A DNA stretch of 6,877 bases from RUG14186 sp964644555 (GTDB lineage Bacteria > Bacillota > Clostridia > Eubacteriales > Anaerofustaceae): contig CAZXWI010000080.1 of the NCBI GenBank assembly GCA_964644555.1, forward strand, positions 1 to 6,877, read 5' to 3'. The position numbers were made by a program, and so were the translations under genes. The notes under the pieces are model-generated. The model saw only the letters and a program-made list of their open reading frames with translations. It was not told the DNA's origin and ran no database searches. Below, in pieces: positions 6,026-6,877 of the stretch. Position 1 is the stretch's first letter. Each line of letters begins with the position of its first letter.

Positions 6026-6124
6026 TCAAGATACCCTGGACAAGTTAATATTTTTATCGACCCAAAAATTGCCGCCAAAGAACACAAGACAAATACAAAC
6101 CAAGACCAATGGTATTATTTTCAT
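6026..6124 (-). CDS. Small hydrophobic peptide (32 aa) ahead of the membrane protein
   Basis: A previously unlisted reading frame encodes 32 residues beginning MKIIPLVLVCICLVFFGG and ending KNINLSRVS. A lysine is followed by one hydrophobic segment (about residues 3-22, with C10 and C12), which resembles a tiny membrane protein or an unprocessed signal peptide. A good ribosome site, AAGGAAGG (6140-6133), lies 8 bases before the ATG at 6124; an in-frame ATG at 6130 would add two residues. The TGA stop (6028-6026) is two bases before the ATG of the next gene, which suggests translational coupling. A strong promoter lies just upstream. It could be a functional small protein, a leader peptide that sets translation of the gene after it, or chance. 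No homologue is recalled. Confidence 0.55.
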   Translation of the reverse strand: MKIIPLVLVCICLVFFGGNFWVDKNINLSRVS

Positions 6125-6156
6125 AATCATTACCTTCCTTCTTGATATTATAATTG

Positions 6157-6168
6157 TAAGAGCTCTTA
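6157..6168. promoter_or_regulatory. Perfect 12-bp palindrome at the predicted transcription start
   Basis: TAAGAGCTCTTA is a perfect 12-base palindrome that begins one or two bases after the predicted start (near 6170) of the minus-strand unit. Without a loop it makes a poor RNA hairpin but a plausible binding site for a dimeric repressor. This role is inferred from position only. Confidence 0.35.
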
Positions 6169-6176
6169 TCTATTTT

Positions 6177-6205
6177 AATATAACATACATTGCTGCACAT
6201 GTCAA
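6177..6205 (-). promoter_or_regulatory. Strong promoter of the small ORF and membrane-protein unit
   Basis: On the minus strand a perfect TTGACA (6205-6200) is followed after 17 bases by TATATT (6182-6177), with TG at 6185-6184 making an extended -10. Transcription would begin near 6170, about 45 bases before the small ORF. The 12 bases TATGTTATATTA (6187-6176) are identical to those in the promoter at 149-160. Confidence 0.75.
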
Positions 6206-6296
6206 CTCTTATACCGTTCCGGAAAATTATATCCCCAAATACGGTACTCCGTTTAATTAAAATCGTTTTTATATTACTGCATCATAATTTACATAA

Positions 6297-6836
6297 TCAG
6301 TTTTTCTGTGTAATTGAGAACATTACACAGAATGATTTAGAACTTTCTCCATAATACATATATCCGTATGAATAATCGCCTCTACCATAAGAATGATAAT
6401 CACTGTCCTCGGTAGATCCTACATCGGTCATTGTTCGGATAAGCAATAAATCAATATCTTCATAATCGGGATTTAATACAAGAATCGTACTATCTATCAA
6501 AGAGAGCCATCTTTCGAAAATAGGAGTATAGTCAGAACGATTTTCACTGTATAAAATCACAACACTTAAATAAAGACTTCCATCTTCTTGGACATCAAAG
6601 AAAACACAATCATCGTAGTACTCATACTTTGTTTCTCCGCTTGTTTCATCTTCTTCTTTGACAAATTCGTCGATTACATCGGTTTCAATACCTGTTCTTT
6701 CGCTGTAAACTTCATTAACTGAAGTTCTGAATTCTTCCAATGTCATATTGATTCCGTCGATTTTCGTTCCGGCGCAGCCTGCCAATGACATTACCATAAC
6801 GACTACTGTTATTAATGCTATTATTCTCTTCTCCAT
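6297..6836 (-). CDS. Putative lipoprotein of unknown function
   Basis: The 179-residue product starts with a lipoprotein signal peptide: MEKR, a hydrophobic stretch (IIALITVVVMVM), and the lipobox LAGC with C21 as the lipidated residue. The mature part is acidic and rich in Asp, Glu, Ser and Tyr, with a Gly/Tyr/Ser-rich tail (HSYGRGDYSYGYMYYGES, near 148-165). It should be anchored to the outer face of the cell membrane. I do not recognise the family. The ATG at 6836 follows immediately on a run of six T in a terminator-like hairpin and has no Shine-Dalgarno site, which is odd; the signal peptide nevertheless supports this start. No terminator is visible after the stop, so read-through into the next minus-strand unit is possible. 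Confidence 0.8.
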   Translation of the reverse strand: MEKRIIALITVVVMVMSLAGCAGTKIDGINMTLEEFRTSVNEVYSERTGIETDVIDEFVKEEDETSGETKYEYYDDCVFFDVQEDGSLYLSVVILYSENRSDYTPIFERWLSLIDSTILVLNPDYEDIDLLLIRTMTDVGSTEDSDYHSYGRGDYSYGYMYYGESSKSFCVMFSITQKN

Positions 6837-6870
6837 AAAAAATGGCGGTATCGCATGAATACCACCATTT
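6837..6870 (-). terminator. Terminator-like hairpin directly before the lipoprotein gene
   Basis: On the minus strand AAATGGTGGTAT (6870-6859) pairs with ATACCGCCATTT (6851-6840), 12 pairs with one G-U, around a 7-base loop, and is followed by a run of six T (6842-6837) that abuts the lipoprotein ATG. It either ends a gene lying beyond 6877 or acts as a leader attenuator. The asymmetry of the G-U pair and the T-run fit minus-strand RNA. Confidence 0.7.
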
Positions 6871-6876
6871 ATTATA
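6871..6876 (-). promoter_or_regulatory. Possible -10 box of the lipoprotein gene
   Basis: A consensus TATAAT lies on the minus strand immediately before the hairpin; its -35 partner would fall outside the window. If used, transcription would start near 6864 within the left arm of the hairpin, giving a leader of about 28 bases. Confidence 0.35.
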
Positions 6877-6877
6877 T

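Noticed and set aside
6024..6029. TTG at 6029 as the start of the membrane protein
   Set aside because: It leaves only 4 bases after AGGG, whereas the ATG at 6023 is a standard start codon two bases after the small ORF; the difference is only two residues.
6012..6260. 82-codon plus-strand frame with a hydrophobic stretch
   Set aside because: It is antisense to the small ORF, its ribosome site and its promoter; the hydrophobic part reflects AT-rich DNA, and no plus-strand promoter or ribosome site supports it.

Overview
The window looks like chromosomal DNA from a low-GC anaerobic Firmicute, most likely in the Clostridia. The grounds are the AT-rich intergenic DNA, strong AGGAGG-type ribosome sites, sigma-A-like promoters, short intrinsic terminators and the gene content. 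That content is a NifU-like scaffold paired with a GGGtGRT-family protein, a ProB without a PUA domain, and an FmdE-family zinc protein. No species can be named from the sequence alone. I see no mobile element, CRISPR array, rRNA or tRNA.

Layout, plus strand: a strong promoter at 133-161 drives a two-gene operon, an Fe-S scaffold-like protein (201-893) followed by a GGGtGRT protein (903-1901), closed by an intrinsic terminator (1911-1943). A second plus-strand operon starts from a promoter at 2033-2061: proB (2094-2888), proA (2885-4129, overlapping proB by 4 bases) and a low-molecular-weight tyrosine phosphatase (4147-4605). ProB and ProA catalyse the first two steps from glutamate toward proline; no proC is present here. 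This operon ends in a hairpin at 4605-4630 that also holds the stop codon of the converging gene.

Layout, minus strand (right to left): a lipoprotein of unknown function (6836-6297) directly preceded by a terminator-like hairpin; then a strong promoter (6205-6177), an unlisted 32-residue hydrophobic small ORF (6124-6026), and a single-pass membrane protein of unknown function (6023-5346) only two bases downstream of it. That unit ends in an 11-bp perfect-stem terminator (5337-5307). Last is an FmdE-family gene (5140-4613), whose 5' leader holds a 14-15 bp hairpin and no ordinary Shine-Dalgarno site.

The most interesting items are the scaffold/GGGtGRT pair, whose biochemical role is not established and whose scaffold lacks the usual third IscU cysteine; the hidden small membrane ORF with its own strong promoter; and two leader hairpins (5149-5189 and 6837-6870) in front of minus-strand genes that lack good ribosome sites. 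No wholly new system can be demonstrated from sequence alone.
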